A stretch of 30,048 bases of DNA from IMG/VR virus record IMGVR_UViG_3300020439_000046, positions 1 to 30,048 of that record; one strand, written 5' to 3'. Within the stretch, counting starts at the first letter, position 1. Every line of letters begins with the position of its first letter. The DNA is from a virus. The notes under the pieces are model-generated. The model was not told the DNA's origin, made no database searches, and saw only the letters and a program-made list of their open reading frames with translations. The position numbers were made by a program, and so were the translations under genes. Of this stretch, positions 9,301 through 18,500 are shown in pieces.

Positions 9301-12300
9301 CAGAAGCAGCTTGAAGTTCAAGAGATGCAGTATCAACGTTCAACAACGTGGTTGTGGAAGAATAAGAAGATGAGATAGTGGAATTAGGTGCGTATGGATT
9401 ACTCTTATAAACCTGAGTAGGTGCATTGTATGGACCATACTTATGGTTTTGTGTAGCAAGACGCAATCTGATACCAGTTGATGTGGAGTTGGGTAGATCA
9501 CCAACAACCGTCTCACCAGGACCAAAAGTACCACTGACCATCTCAATTTCGATGAGTTTTGGTACTAGGAATGCATCCATACTGATATTATCAAAGAATG
9601 CATAGAGTCTTGTATTTGGTTTAAGTCTCCTACAAACAAATTCAATATTTCTAGATCTCATCGTAGCGATGACTTCAGTAGAAACAACTTTATCACCAAG
9701 ACTTGTAGTATCAAATCTTTCGCCAACTCTAAACTGAATACCCTGTCTAGTTTGGTTAGTTGTTGTAGTTACTGTTTGTTCTCTAATATTAACAAATCTA
9801 TCTCTGATAGTTGTAGTTGTAGTAATAGGAATACCACGACCACGTTGGAAACGACCTCTGCGGCGTCTTCTATTGATAACACGACTTCCAGTTCTTTGTC
9901 TTAAGACTCTAGGTCCATTACTTACACTTCTACCAGTCCAAGTAGTTTCCCATGAACCCCAATCAATAGGAGATAATCCAGTATTACTATCAGCACCAGT
10001 TTGTTGCATGAACGAACTGAAGTTGCCTTCGATATCGTATGTTGCAGAAGATCTTCTAGTTTCAATCCAAGTATCTGTGGATGGATTGAGTTCAATATTT
10101 CCAATCCAGTTTACAACAGCAAATGGGTTTACATTTTCAATTCTAGTTGCAAATTTATTTTCAAGGAAAACAGTATCCTCATAGTTTAGACATACAACAT
10201 CGCCAACTCTTTTTACGTTAGCATCTCCAAGATCACTTACAAATCTGTAGTCAGCAGAAGGACTAGAAGATGTAGCAGCACCAACGATAGCTTCAGAACC
10301 TAAAAGAAGATCAATAGATGTAGTGTAGTGTTGTGGTCTTAGTCTACCATCAACAGAGTCGATACTAGCCTTGTATTGAGTATTCTCTACATCTCCACCA
10401 CCACTAGATTTGAAGTTATCTACAAAGAATCCAGACTTAAATCTATCAAGATTAGTCTGAGAATCTCTAAGAGTCATATTAGCAGTCTCAGATTCTAATA
10501 GAGACAAACTAGTGTAATACTCAATATTCTTCAGTCTGTTCTCAATAGTAGAGATATCTTTCATTCGATATCTCTTATGAGTGGCTAGAGATAGTTCTAC
10601 TTCAGAAGTATCATGTACATATGGAGGCATCTCAATTGTAGCAATCTCCAGAGAACTTTCCAATACGTTAGGAACAATTGGTTCTTCTGCTGGAACACCC
10701 TTAGATAAAGTAAACACACCCTCTTTACTCAAGTAAAGTCTATCAATTCTACCAAGATAGAAATCATAGGACATGTTCATTGACTTGTCCTTAGCAACTA
10801 CATGGGAAGAAGAAGACGAAAGTGGGTCATAAACTCTTGCATTAAATTCAAATGGAGAATATCCAGATGATACGGAAGTAGCTCTAGGTCTCAAATCGAT
10901 AATATCAGTTACGGGACGACCATCTACAAATGGAATACCAAATGTATATACAGATCTATCGTAAGAGTTTACCGTAACGAAATCGCCAGGGTCAGATCCC
11001 TCAATAACAAAATGATTATATACAATTTTAAGTCTTCTTGTAGGTGATTCTGATCCAGACTTTCTTACAATAGCAGAGAAATCCAAATAGTCAGATCTTT
11101 GTCCAGGATCTAATTCAAAGTTATCTGCAATATCTTTATCACCTGGAACAACCGAAGAAATTGTTGCGGTTACATTAGATTCTTCAAAGATTACTTTCTC
11201 ATCAGTTTCAAAAGTATTCTCATTTAGATATACAAAGTCAACTTGGTTAGAACCATTATTATCTACAAGAACAGCCGCAGCACCACTATTTTGACCAATA
11301 ATTGTCTCACCAGTTAGTGAATTTAGAATGTTTGTGTTCAGTTCCGTTAAAACAATCGATGGGAACTGTGGATCTGAAGTAGAAGATGACTCTAGTACAG
11401 CAACTACGGAAGATACATCAGGTACACCAATACTAATTCTCTTATCCTGTACTCTAGTACCATACTGATTAGATAGTGTAAGACCATCTTGAATGGTGGT
11501 CATACCAATACCAGATGTAGTCTTAGCTGAGTTAGTTACAGTATAAACACTACATCTCTTATAGACCTTATTTTTTGGTTTTACATTTACTTTCTTCAAA
11601 GTAACTGTCAGAGTTGCTCCAGTATCAGAACCTACGCTCAGATTAGAAAGAGTGACAGTTCTTCCACTAACAGTCAGTTTTTGGTTGTTTAGAGACTCAA
11701 TAGCACCTGTACTATATGTGAGGTTGTAGTCTTCCTCATCAAATGGTTCTAGTGTCAGATCAGCATCTGATTCTAGAGTAGCACTATAAGAATTGTTTGC
11801 AACATTAATGTTGTAAGACTTTCTAAAGACAATATCAGATCCATTAAGATCAACACTAGCAATATTAGTCTTTGTTACTTCAGAATATAGATATGCAGAA
11901 TTATTGTTCAGTACTTCTGGAGTTACCTTAAAGAAATCATTAGCAGTAATATCACTAGTTGGTAGAGTACCTACGTTAACTCCCGCAACATTAGCTGTTG
12001 CTTCAATAATTAACTGACTGTTGGTATTGTCAATTGTTTTAATTCTAGCGTAAGATGGAACACTATTTCCACTCACACTGTAACTTACGATATCACCTGT
12101 TCTAATACCCGATTGAGCAAAATTAGCATTAGGTGAGGTTACTGTAGAAATGCCAACACTACCTGCTGTAATAGTAAACTGATTACCTACATTAGTAAGT
12201 AATTGACCGAGACTTAAAATTGGATCAGCAGTAAAGGTAGCTCCAGCACCAACCAATTGATGAATATCCTGAATGGAATAATCATCAACTTTAGTAATAG

Positions 12301-13894
12301 TTCTACTCATTGGAGAACCATTAACGTATAATTCTTCAGCCTCTTGGAATGTACCTACAGATTGATACAAAATAATCTGAGAAGTATTCGCTGCAGACTG
12401 GTATAGATATCCAGATGCATTACTACTTTGTCCCTCAATAAAAGCGGGAGTCTTCAGATCATCTACAGAAGCATTGAGTTGCAAATAGGTGAATGTTTGA
12501 ATATCATATAGAGAAGATTCAAATACACTCTTAGCATTCTGATATTCTGCATTCTTGAGTTTTAAATCATATACTCTTGCAACACCAATTTGAATACCAC
12601 TAGCAGTTCCAGGGGTTGCAGTTCTATCACTATAGAGTTTTACATATGAATTAGTTCCAATTCCAACAGGAACTGATCCATACACATTATTCAACTCAAG
12701 TTGTTTACCTACACTAAAAGGTAGGGATTCATTTTTAATTGTTTTTGTATCTCTTGGTTTAGGTACGTCAACTGTTGTTGTACCTAATGTTTCTGCTTCA
12801 TATCCACGAACATATGCCTTACCAGGACCAATAGACAAGCAAAGCATGTCATCACTTGGTCTATTTCCCTGTTGTGTGAATTGTGTGGAGTAATATGCTC
12901 CATCATTACCAATTCGATTGTTGAGGGACTCTTTAACTGTAACTGGGAATGGAGTTACGTAATAATCACCAGATTCATCATAAGTTCTTCTCGCTAACTC
13001 ATCTCGAATAGTATTATAATCAGTCTTCTTAACAAACTTCGATAATTCACCCTTTTCAATTCTCATCAACTCAACGAAGTTTTCATCATTGAAGTCTGTG
13101 AGAGATTTCTTAATAAGTGTAGTAGAAATCTTTAATCTATCAGCACCAGGTGCTGCAAAGTTTGAAAAACCTCTAGCATTATCGTAGAGATCATTATTAA
13201 CATCAGATGCAGTAACTAACTGTTCATTGATTAATAAACCAATTCTATATGAAGGAGAATTTGAATATTGATCTAGAATAACTGTAGCAGTAGGTACAGT
13301 TACAAAGAAACCTCTGATGAAGTATACACCTTCAGAGATTTTTGCAGCAGAACCAGTTTTACAAGCATTAGATATGATTGTAGTCGCAAAACTAGCACCA
13401 GATCTAATACTCGATAGTGAATATGTAACGTCTTCTTGTACTAGGAGATTCTCACCATCTACAAATGTCTGTCTAGAGAAATCAGTTTCACTAGAACTCT
13501 GATATTTAATATAGAGGGTATATGTCCCCAATTCTGAGGATCTATTATCAATATAGTTTTCTACCTTAGCGATGACGCCACTAGTCTCGCCTTTAATTTT
13601 CTTACCCTTTAGACTTTGAAGATATAAAGAAACTGGAATACCAAGGTGGGTATCATCAATTTGAACAGCAGTATAATCAGGATCGTAAGCAATTTGCCCA
13701 GGAATTACAACAGATCCTTCTTTAAAAAAGTGCTTACCAAATTTCTCAACCTGATTCTGAAGAATAGATTGTAAGGTAGTTAATTCTCTAGATTGAATAG
13801 GTAGTCCAGGCTTAAATAACACCTTCTGGTAGTTATTAGCCTCGTTAAAATCATCAAAGTACGGAGATGAATTTAAGTTAGTATTTTGTGGCAT
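6380..13894 (-). CDS. DUF4815-type giant virion structural protein (2504 aa)
   Basis: The N-terminus (PYFDDFNEANNYQKVLFKPG, then IQSRELTTLQSILQNQVEKF and GSVVIPGQIAYD) is the DUF4815 signature common in T4-like cyanophage virion proteins. Landmarks: beta-rich repeats to about residue 1080; a short helical stretch near 1110-1135 (ISTIENRLKNIEYYTSLSLL); an arginine-rich segment near 1335-1355 (INRRRRRGRFQRGRG) flanked by Thr runs; WVDPLAQSFEVPDENGVYLT near 1660; a GG-x-GY motif (VSIGGTGYAAGD, about 1960-1975); an HG module (NNHGMYHNYDTVEL); and a C-terminus FQIKIIMNGTNFAHVPKIRD LRAIASI typical of the family. The start has GGAG 12 bases upstream inside the gp8 end, 6 bases after its stop. The position just after gp8 matches where T4 encodes gp9 to gp12, so a baseplate-peripheral or fibre-connecting role is likely but not shown. 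There is no enzyme motif. Confidence 0.92.
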   Translation of the reverse strand: MPQNTNLNSSPYFDDFNEANNYQKVLFKPGLPIQSRELTTLQSILQNQVEKFGKHFFKEGSVVIPGQIAYDPDYTAVQIDDTHLGIPVSLYLQSLKGKKIKGETSGVIAKVENYIDNRSSELGTYTLYIKYQSSSETDFSRQTFVDGENLLVQEDVTYSLSSIRSGASFATTIISNACKTGSAAKISEGVYFIRGFFVTVPTATVILDQYSNSPSYRIGLLINEQLVTASDVNNDLYDNARGFSNFAAPGADRLKISTTLIKKSLTDFNDENFVELMRIEKGELSKFVKKTDYNTIRDELARRTYDESGDYYVTPFPVTVKESLNNRIGNDGAYYSTQFTQQGNRPSDDMLCLSIGPGKAYVRGYEAETLGTTTVDVPKPRDTKTIKNESLPFSVGKQLELNNVYGSVPVGIGTNSYVKLYSDRTATPGTASGIQIGVARVYDLKLKNAEYQNAKSVFESSLYDIQTFTYLQLNASVDDLKTPAFIEGQSSNASGYLYQSAANTSQIILYQSVGTFQEAEELYVNGSPMSRTITKVDDYSIQDIHQLVGAGATFTADPILSLGQLLTNVGNQFTITAGSVGISTVTSPNANFAQSGIRTGDIVSYSVSGNSVPSYARIKTIDNTNSQLIIEATANVAGVNVGTLPTSDITANDFFKVTPEVLNNNSAYLYSEVTKTNIASVDLNGSDIVFRKSYNINVANNSYSATLESDADLTLEPFDEEDYNLTYSTGAIESLNNQKLTVSGRTVTLSNLSVGSDTGATLTVTLKKVNVKPKNKVYKRCSVYTVTNSAKTTSGIGMTTIQDGLTLSNQYGTRVQDKRISIGVPDVSSVVAVLESSSTSDPQFPSIVLTELNTNILNSLTGETIIGQNSGAAAVLVDNNGSNQVDFVYLNENTFETDEKVIFEESNVTATISSVVPGDKDIADNFELDPGQRSDYLDFSAIVRKSGSESPTRRLKIVYNHFVIEGSDPGDFVTVNSYDRSVYTFGIPFVDGRPVTDIIDLRPRATSVSSGYSPFEFNARVYDPLSSSSSHVVAKDKSMNMSYDFYLGRIDRLYLSKEGVFTLSKGVPAEEPIVPNVLESSLEIATIEMPPYVHDTSEVELSLATHKRYRMKDISTIENRLKNIEYYTSLSLLESETANMTLRDSQTNLDRFKSGFFVDNFKSSGGGDVENTQYKASIDSVDGRLRPQHYTTSIDLLLGSEAIVGAATSSSPSADYRFVSDLGDANVKRVGDVVCLNYEDTVFLENKFATRIENVNPFAVVNWIGNIELNPSTDTWIETRRSSATYDIEGNFSSFMQQTGADSNTGLSPIDWGSWETTWTGRSVSNGPRVLRQRTGSRVINRRRRRGRFQRGRGIPITTTTTIRDRFVNIREQTVTTTTNQTRQGIQFRVGERFDTTSLGDKVVSTEVIATMRSRNIEFVCRRLKPNTRLYAFFDNISMDAFLVPKLIEIEMVSGTFGPGETVVGDLPNSTSTGIRLRLATQNHKYGPYNAPTQVYKSNPYAPNSTISSSYSSTTTLLNVDTASLELQAASGFFGRIGKGMKLVGQSSGAIARVKDVRLITDKAGSLIGSLFIPDPTVPSAPTFNTGSKTFTLTSSAANSTISGFTDSSGEATFTSQGTLQNVEASTLRMRNADIERIPQSGNRTLTNTDTRLVANTTFNRRRTRQTRWVDPLAQSFEVPDENGVYLTKCDVYFRSKDNNELPVTLQVRTLQTGLPTQEILPFGECILSPDEVVLSEDGSQPTTFTFPSPCYLEGGGEYCIVLLSASNEYTVFISRMGEEDISTVNKAESEKIIVSQQPLLGSLFKSQNGATWDPSQLEDLKFNLYRAEFASTSGQVKFYNPDLSIGNRQIATLRKDPLDMVSKNVLVGISKSLTTAEKTNLTEGITIYQENNANFRGNLSKVLGAIGIGSELVLTSVGAGFTNASTSYNNVPLISRIGRGSGAKVNLTVNSGVAIAATVSIGGTGYAAGDILTVDAANTDGFGKNLILTIPNNVGVISAFNTILLDQVQGKPVIDAGSALVYVGTGGTSTISGGSIQYVQDATDGLHFRVKHNNHGMYHNYDTVELFDIESDVKPEKLTASYDSSSTDSIPVSAVGIFTNFENVNVDSSNFGYVKIGSEIIRYSGVSTASGTLTGITRAIDETRSGDYSVNDQVKKYELNGVSLRRINTTHKFSDTDMDTYPIDVDHYWIKVGIDSRGNDRGVGNASGFPELYWRETKSGGSYDARFVNTGILNVPRASQNIAFNILRPNVGTLLPEGTSIDAKLRTFTSNSPDGNLTAFVDQGYEAISMNSNNVMSSPRLIASKVNELNRLTDFPGRKSLTMQFFLNTTDTKVSPMIDLDRVNVITTMDRLNNKIDNYATDLRVNSLDSDPSAAIYLSKVVNLEKSADGLRVMFDAYRHPSNDIRVLYRIFRIDSPAEYQLFELFPGYDNLDATGEVVDKAKNSGLPDKRVLASTTEDDYREYQFNAKNLPQFNGFQIKIIMNGTNFAHVPKIRDLRAIASI

Positions 13895-13900
13895 TTTTCT

Positions 13901-15496
13901 TTAAAACTCCAGTACAATCTTGATATCTTCTTTTTGACTTGAAGACCTTGGGATAGCCGCTCGGTTATCGATGTAGATAATCTCACCTGACTTGGTATTA
14001 TATTCAGCAGAAGCAATACCTGCCGTAAAGTTCATTCCAAGTTGGTATGTTCTGTTATTTATTGAGGTATTGACACCCGCAAAGTTTGTATTAATTGATA
14101 ACAAAGGTCCTTGGACTGAAGAACCACCAATTGTTACACCATAACCAGTATCGGGATTGGATGTGAACGGAATAATTTTATATCCAGTAGCACTAGAAGC
14201 AAGACCCATTGGTTGATAGTACTTAAGCACTCCACTGATCTTGTCCCAAGATGCCACATATCCAATAGCAGTAGATCCAACACCAACTGTTTGTGTGATT
14301 GTTGAGTCAACTGCATAAGTCGTCGCGGTGGTCAATCCACCCATCTTCAGAGCTTTCAATCCACTAACAATAGAGGTATCGAGAAGTTCTCTATCACTAC
14401 CAAATACCGTTGGGTTTTTAATAATACCCACTCTCGCAAAGTCATTACCTTCAATGATATCTGGGTTTGTTTCTAGAGTTTCAAATCTTGCATAAAGAAG
14501 TGCTCTATATGCACCCAATTCACGATAGATATCATAACCATGACCACCTTTAGGTGGAACAATTACTGAAAACTGTGAAATGGAGGTTGTACCAATACCA
14601 GTATTGGTTAGGTTGGCCAAAGGACCACCAGTTTCACTTCCAGGCGCGCCAGGGAAGAATTGGATAGATCCATGAGTATATCCTTCACCACCATCAGTAA
14701 CAAAGACTTCAGAGACCTTTCCGAAAGAATCTACAGTGATGGTTGCCTTCCCTCCAGTTCCATCACCCAAAATAGGAACATTAGCAAACGATGTGGAGAT
14801 CGGTTGATAGTTTGTTCCTCTATCATCAATAACTACAACTTCAATTTTACCATCGATTGCATTGTTCTTCGTTGCAATAGTTTCACCTTGATCACCCCAA
14901 TTTTCTGGAACTGGAATATATTCAATAGAATCGAATTTTACAATTTCGGAAGGTTTGATTGTGTAAAGATATTTCCAAATATAACCATCGCCAGATGTAC
15001 CCGCTGCTCTGGCCTCAAGGTCAATAAATGTGGGTTGGTCGTATGATGGGCGACCCTTAGGGTTCTCGGGATCCGATCCATTTTGTAAGCAAATATAAAC
15101 TTTAAGGTCTTCGTTAACAATATAGTAATTAGCGTCATACAAACTACCCTGACTAGTAATAGGAGTCAGATTGTAGATATTGTAATCATGTCTATACATC
15201 TCATATGTAGTACCAGCTACCCACTTAACCTTTCGGACTAATCTACGGACATCTCTATCCGTAATTTTTTTCATAGCGATAATGGATTCTTTGATGGAAT
15301 ATTCTTCCTCAAAACCATCCAAAGGAGCAGGAGTATTAGTAGCCCATGTGGTAGTACCACCAGCTTCTGGTTGCGTCGAGTTGGGTAATCCCAAGAACGC
15401 ATAATACTTATTTACAGTAGAACCAACACCGACTAAACTCTTTACAAAAGTTTCGGCATTAAGAATCCTAAATTGTTCAGAAATTATAGCGGGCAT
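13901..15496 (-). CDS. 8: Baseplate wedge protein gp8
   Basis: gp8 is a dimeric wedge component that joins gp7 and gp10 in the T4 baseplate. From remembered T4 gp8 (334 aa), matches run along the chain: EQFRILNAETFVKSL near the N-terminus with T4 SKFRTEKMLNFYNSI; GDGYIWKYLYTIKPS (about residues 168-182) with GDGYVWEYLFEIPPD; FARVGIIKNPTVF with FRQISIITNPLEA; and the end SGEIIYIDNRAAI to KIVLEF with SGEMIYMENRPPI to NILFTF. At 531 aa it is about 200 longer than T4 gp8. Extra sequence includes a GG-x-GY module (VFVTDGGEGYTHG, about 265-277) and a Gly/Thr-rich region before the C-terminus. A 30-base gap to the 3002-residue gene holds only a degenerate promoter-like box and no strong ribosome site. 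The DUF4815 gene follows after 6 bases. Confidence 0.93.
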   Translation of the reverse strand: MPAIISEQFRILNAETFVKSLVGVGSTVNKYYAFLGLPNSTQPEAGGTTTWATNTPAPLDGFEEEYSIKESIIAMKKITDRDVRRLVRKVKWVAGTTYEMYRHDYNIYNLTPITSQGSLYDANYYIVNEDLKVYICLQNGSDPENPKGRPSYDQPTFIDLEARAAGTSGDGYIWKYLYTIKPSEIVKFDSIEYIPVPENWGDQGETIATKNNAIDGKIEVVVIDDRGTNYQPISTSFANVPILGDGTGGKATITVDSFGKVSEVFVTDGGEGYTHGSIQFFPGAPGSETGGPLANLTNTGIGTTSISQFSVIVPPKGGHGYDIYRELGAYRALLYARFETLETNPDIIEGNDFARVGIIKNPTVFGSDRELLDTSIVSGLKALKMGGLTTATTYAVDSTITQTVGVGSTAIGYVASWDKISGVLKYYQPMGLASSATGYKIIPFTSNPDTGYGVTIGGSSVQGPLLSINTNFAGVNTSINNRTYQLGMNFTAGIASAEYNTKSGEIIYIDNRAAIPRSSSQKEDIKIVLEF

Positions 15497-15516
15497 TGTT
15501 AGCTAAGTTTTTTCTT

Positions 15517-15524
15517 TATTTAGT
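15517..15524 (-). promoter_or_regulatory. Degenerate late promoter-like box (ACTAAATA) before gp8
   Basis: Minus-strand ACTAAATA differs from TATAAATA at the first two positions but keeps the TAAATA core. It lies 20 bases before the gp8 ATG in the 30-base gap after the 3002-residue gene. Chance occurrence in AT-rich gap sequence is quite possible. Confidence 0.25.
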
Positions 15525-15526
15525 GG

Positions 15527-18500
15527 TTACGAAAGAGGTTGAATTCTTCGGACGGATGCAGCGGTCGATAAACCGACCATTCCAGCATCAACATTGACAT
15601 CAAATGCTTGAGGAGTACCTGCTCCTCTATTTTGATATCCGAAGATCTTACCCCAACTATATTTACCCCAGTAAGTATCAATAGTGGCCGTTGTACCAAC
15701 ACCAACTTGAATATCACTGTTGTTATTTGGACCTGGTTGGAAAGCACATGTGACAGTTACAAGACCAGAAACCGCATCTCCAGTAGTAACTCTCTCAACT
15801 CTGAATACACCTTCTAGATTCTCACCAGCAGAAATAATACCAACTTTATTTGCAGGATAGTTTGCATATCCACCAATAGAGGTAGTAATTCCAGTTAAAG
15901 CATGACCAACAACCAGTGGACTATCGTAGATAACGAAATAATCGTCTTTTTGTAGTCCAGAATAGTTGACTCCAAGGGTATTCAGTGAAGAATATCCATA
16001 ACCAAGGTTAGTATTATCATTAAATTCAGACTTAAGTGTAAATTGAAGTCTAGGTGGAACACTGAATCCAATTCCAGGCATCCAAGTATTTACACCAACA
16101 ATTACACCAAAATCACCTTCGGTTCTGAAAGAAAGAATCTCTTCCTTCTTAGGAACATCAGATTCAATAATAACAGATGGAGAAGAACCATACTCATAAC
16201 CAAATCCGCCATCAGTGATAGTGACACTTGTAACAATTCCATTGGTGACGGATGCAGTAGCAGTTGCTCTATTAGTAACTGGGTCTGCATAGAACTGTGT
16301 CGTTCCAGATCCAACTGAAATAATTCTTTGTCCTCTACTTGGACCAAAATTGGTGGCAACAATATCTCTAATCTCATTAGTATGAGGTACGTCTCTACGG
16401 TTCCAATTGATTAGATCAAAGGAATAGTAGAGAACACCGATGGTACTGATACCGATGTAAAGATTATCAATATATTTAAGGACTTTAAAGTCAAAAGTAG
16501 CTGGGTGAATAGCGTTGTTGTACTGTTGAGTACTCCAAGGTTCCCAATAATTCTTATCAGAGGAAACACCGATTGTTCCGTTATCACCAACAGTAATAAA
16601 TCTATTACCGTCGTAAATAATATCTCTCAAGTTGTATGGAGTATTACTTGCTTTTGGTGACCAGACTTTACCATCATTAGAGGCGACAATTTCACCACCA
16701 TTACCAACAGCAATAAATTCACCTTGTGCATAGACTACAGAGTTGAGATCTTGAACTGTGTTTGGATAGTTACTGAAGAATACATCACTAGTAACACCAA
16801 CCGCAGTAAATACAGATCCACCAGCACCAACTGCAACCCAAGTATCTACAACTGGTTCATAGATAACATCATTGAAAGTTTCTTCAAACGTACTTGGATA
16901 CTCAACAGTCAAGTTAAGAGCAGGGATTTGTCTCAGTTCTCTAAGTTCGATTTCAGAGAATGAAGTCAAACTGTTACCAACACCAGCAGCTCTAGCCAAA
17001 CTACCATACTCACCACCCGCAACAACATACTTAGTTGGATATCCAGAAGACTGTCCAACGCCTACACAATGGAACTGTACTGTTCCACCAAATCCAATAG
17101 TTCCTCTTTCCCAGAAACTTCCACTCTTAGTATTAATATACTGACTACTACCACCAACAGCAACGATTGGTTCTTGATCGGTCAGTGCTTTAAAATCAAC
17201 AACATTAGTTACACCACTAATTCCATCAAATCTCCAATCCTTAATTGGATCTGGTCTGGTAATACCAGAGGCAGAGATGTTCACTGTAGGGTTAACAATG
17301 TTCTTATATCCACTACCACCATCAACGATTACAATATCACTGATACTGGACGCAGTAGAGACAATAGATGTAACGATACCAGGAGTAATTTCTTCATCCT
17401 CAAAGATTTGAGCATTTCTTTCTGCCTGAGTTACAAGGTCAATTTCTGAGAATAATGGGAAAGCATTCTGAACTCTAATGAATCCATCCTGTTGATCTAC
17501 CTTGTGAATAAGTCTAGTAGTTGGAGTTACTCTACTCTTCAAACTTGGTCTAGCTTTTGGAACTAAAACACCAGATAGAACTCTATCTACCTTCTGTTTT
17601 TCCCACATCAGAGGTCTCTCTGCAACAGGATTTGTATCAATACCAATACTGTTGTAAGCGAATGTTTCTAGAACATCAGAAGCAACAATACGTTTTCCAG
17701 TTCTTTCAAACTGATCAATGTCAAAGATATTTTCTTTATTCTCTTTGATTTGAACAGTATCTCCAGCTTTTACGGTTAATGGAGGTTCAATAGTCTCTAC
17801 GTCTCTGGCAGATCCTCTATAGTAGAAAACAGAACACTTAGAGTTGCTCTTAGGAGCTTCACTAAAGATAACTCTACTACCTTTGAAAATGTAAGAAGTA
17901 CCTGGTGTTTGAAGGATATCATTAATGTAGATAAAGATATTATTAGTAATATCCATATCACTACCTGCAAGAGTCTTGAGACTTAGAATCTCGGTAGTTC
18001 CTCCAGTAGTAACAGAGAGAGTAAACTTCCTTCTATTGCTATTGAAGAATTTAGAAATATCATCAAAGAGGATGAATTGTCCAGGATAGAATCCAGAGAA
18101 CTTATCATTATCAAGTTCAATAACATTAAGTCTAAATTCAGTAAGAATACCAACTCTTGGGTCTGTTACGATTCCAGCAACCGTTAGAGAGTCTTCAACT
18201 TTATATGCAATACCCTCTTCGGTTAGATTAAACTCTCTAATGTCTCCATCAACATTAACTCGTAAATCAACAGTAGCATTAGTACCAATTCCAGTAGTAC
18301 CATCAATATAGTTTAGTGGTAGATTATAATAAGGATCTGGTTCAACGAAATCTAGGAAAATTGGTTTATCTACAGAACCACCACCAGTGTAATAGAAGTT
18401 CTCTGTTGTAAATCCCGCATTAACTCTAATGTTTGCACCATCAAATGCTTCAAGAACATCAAATCCAGAATATCCTTCTTCAATAGAAGAAGCGAGTCTC

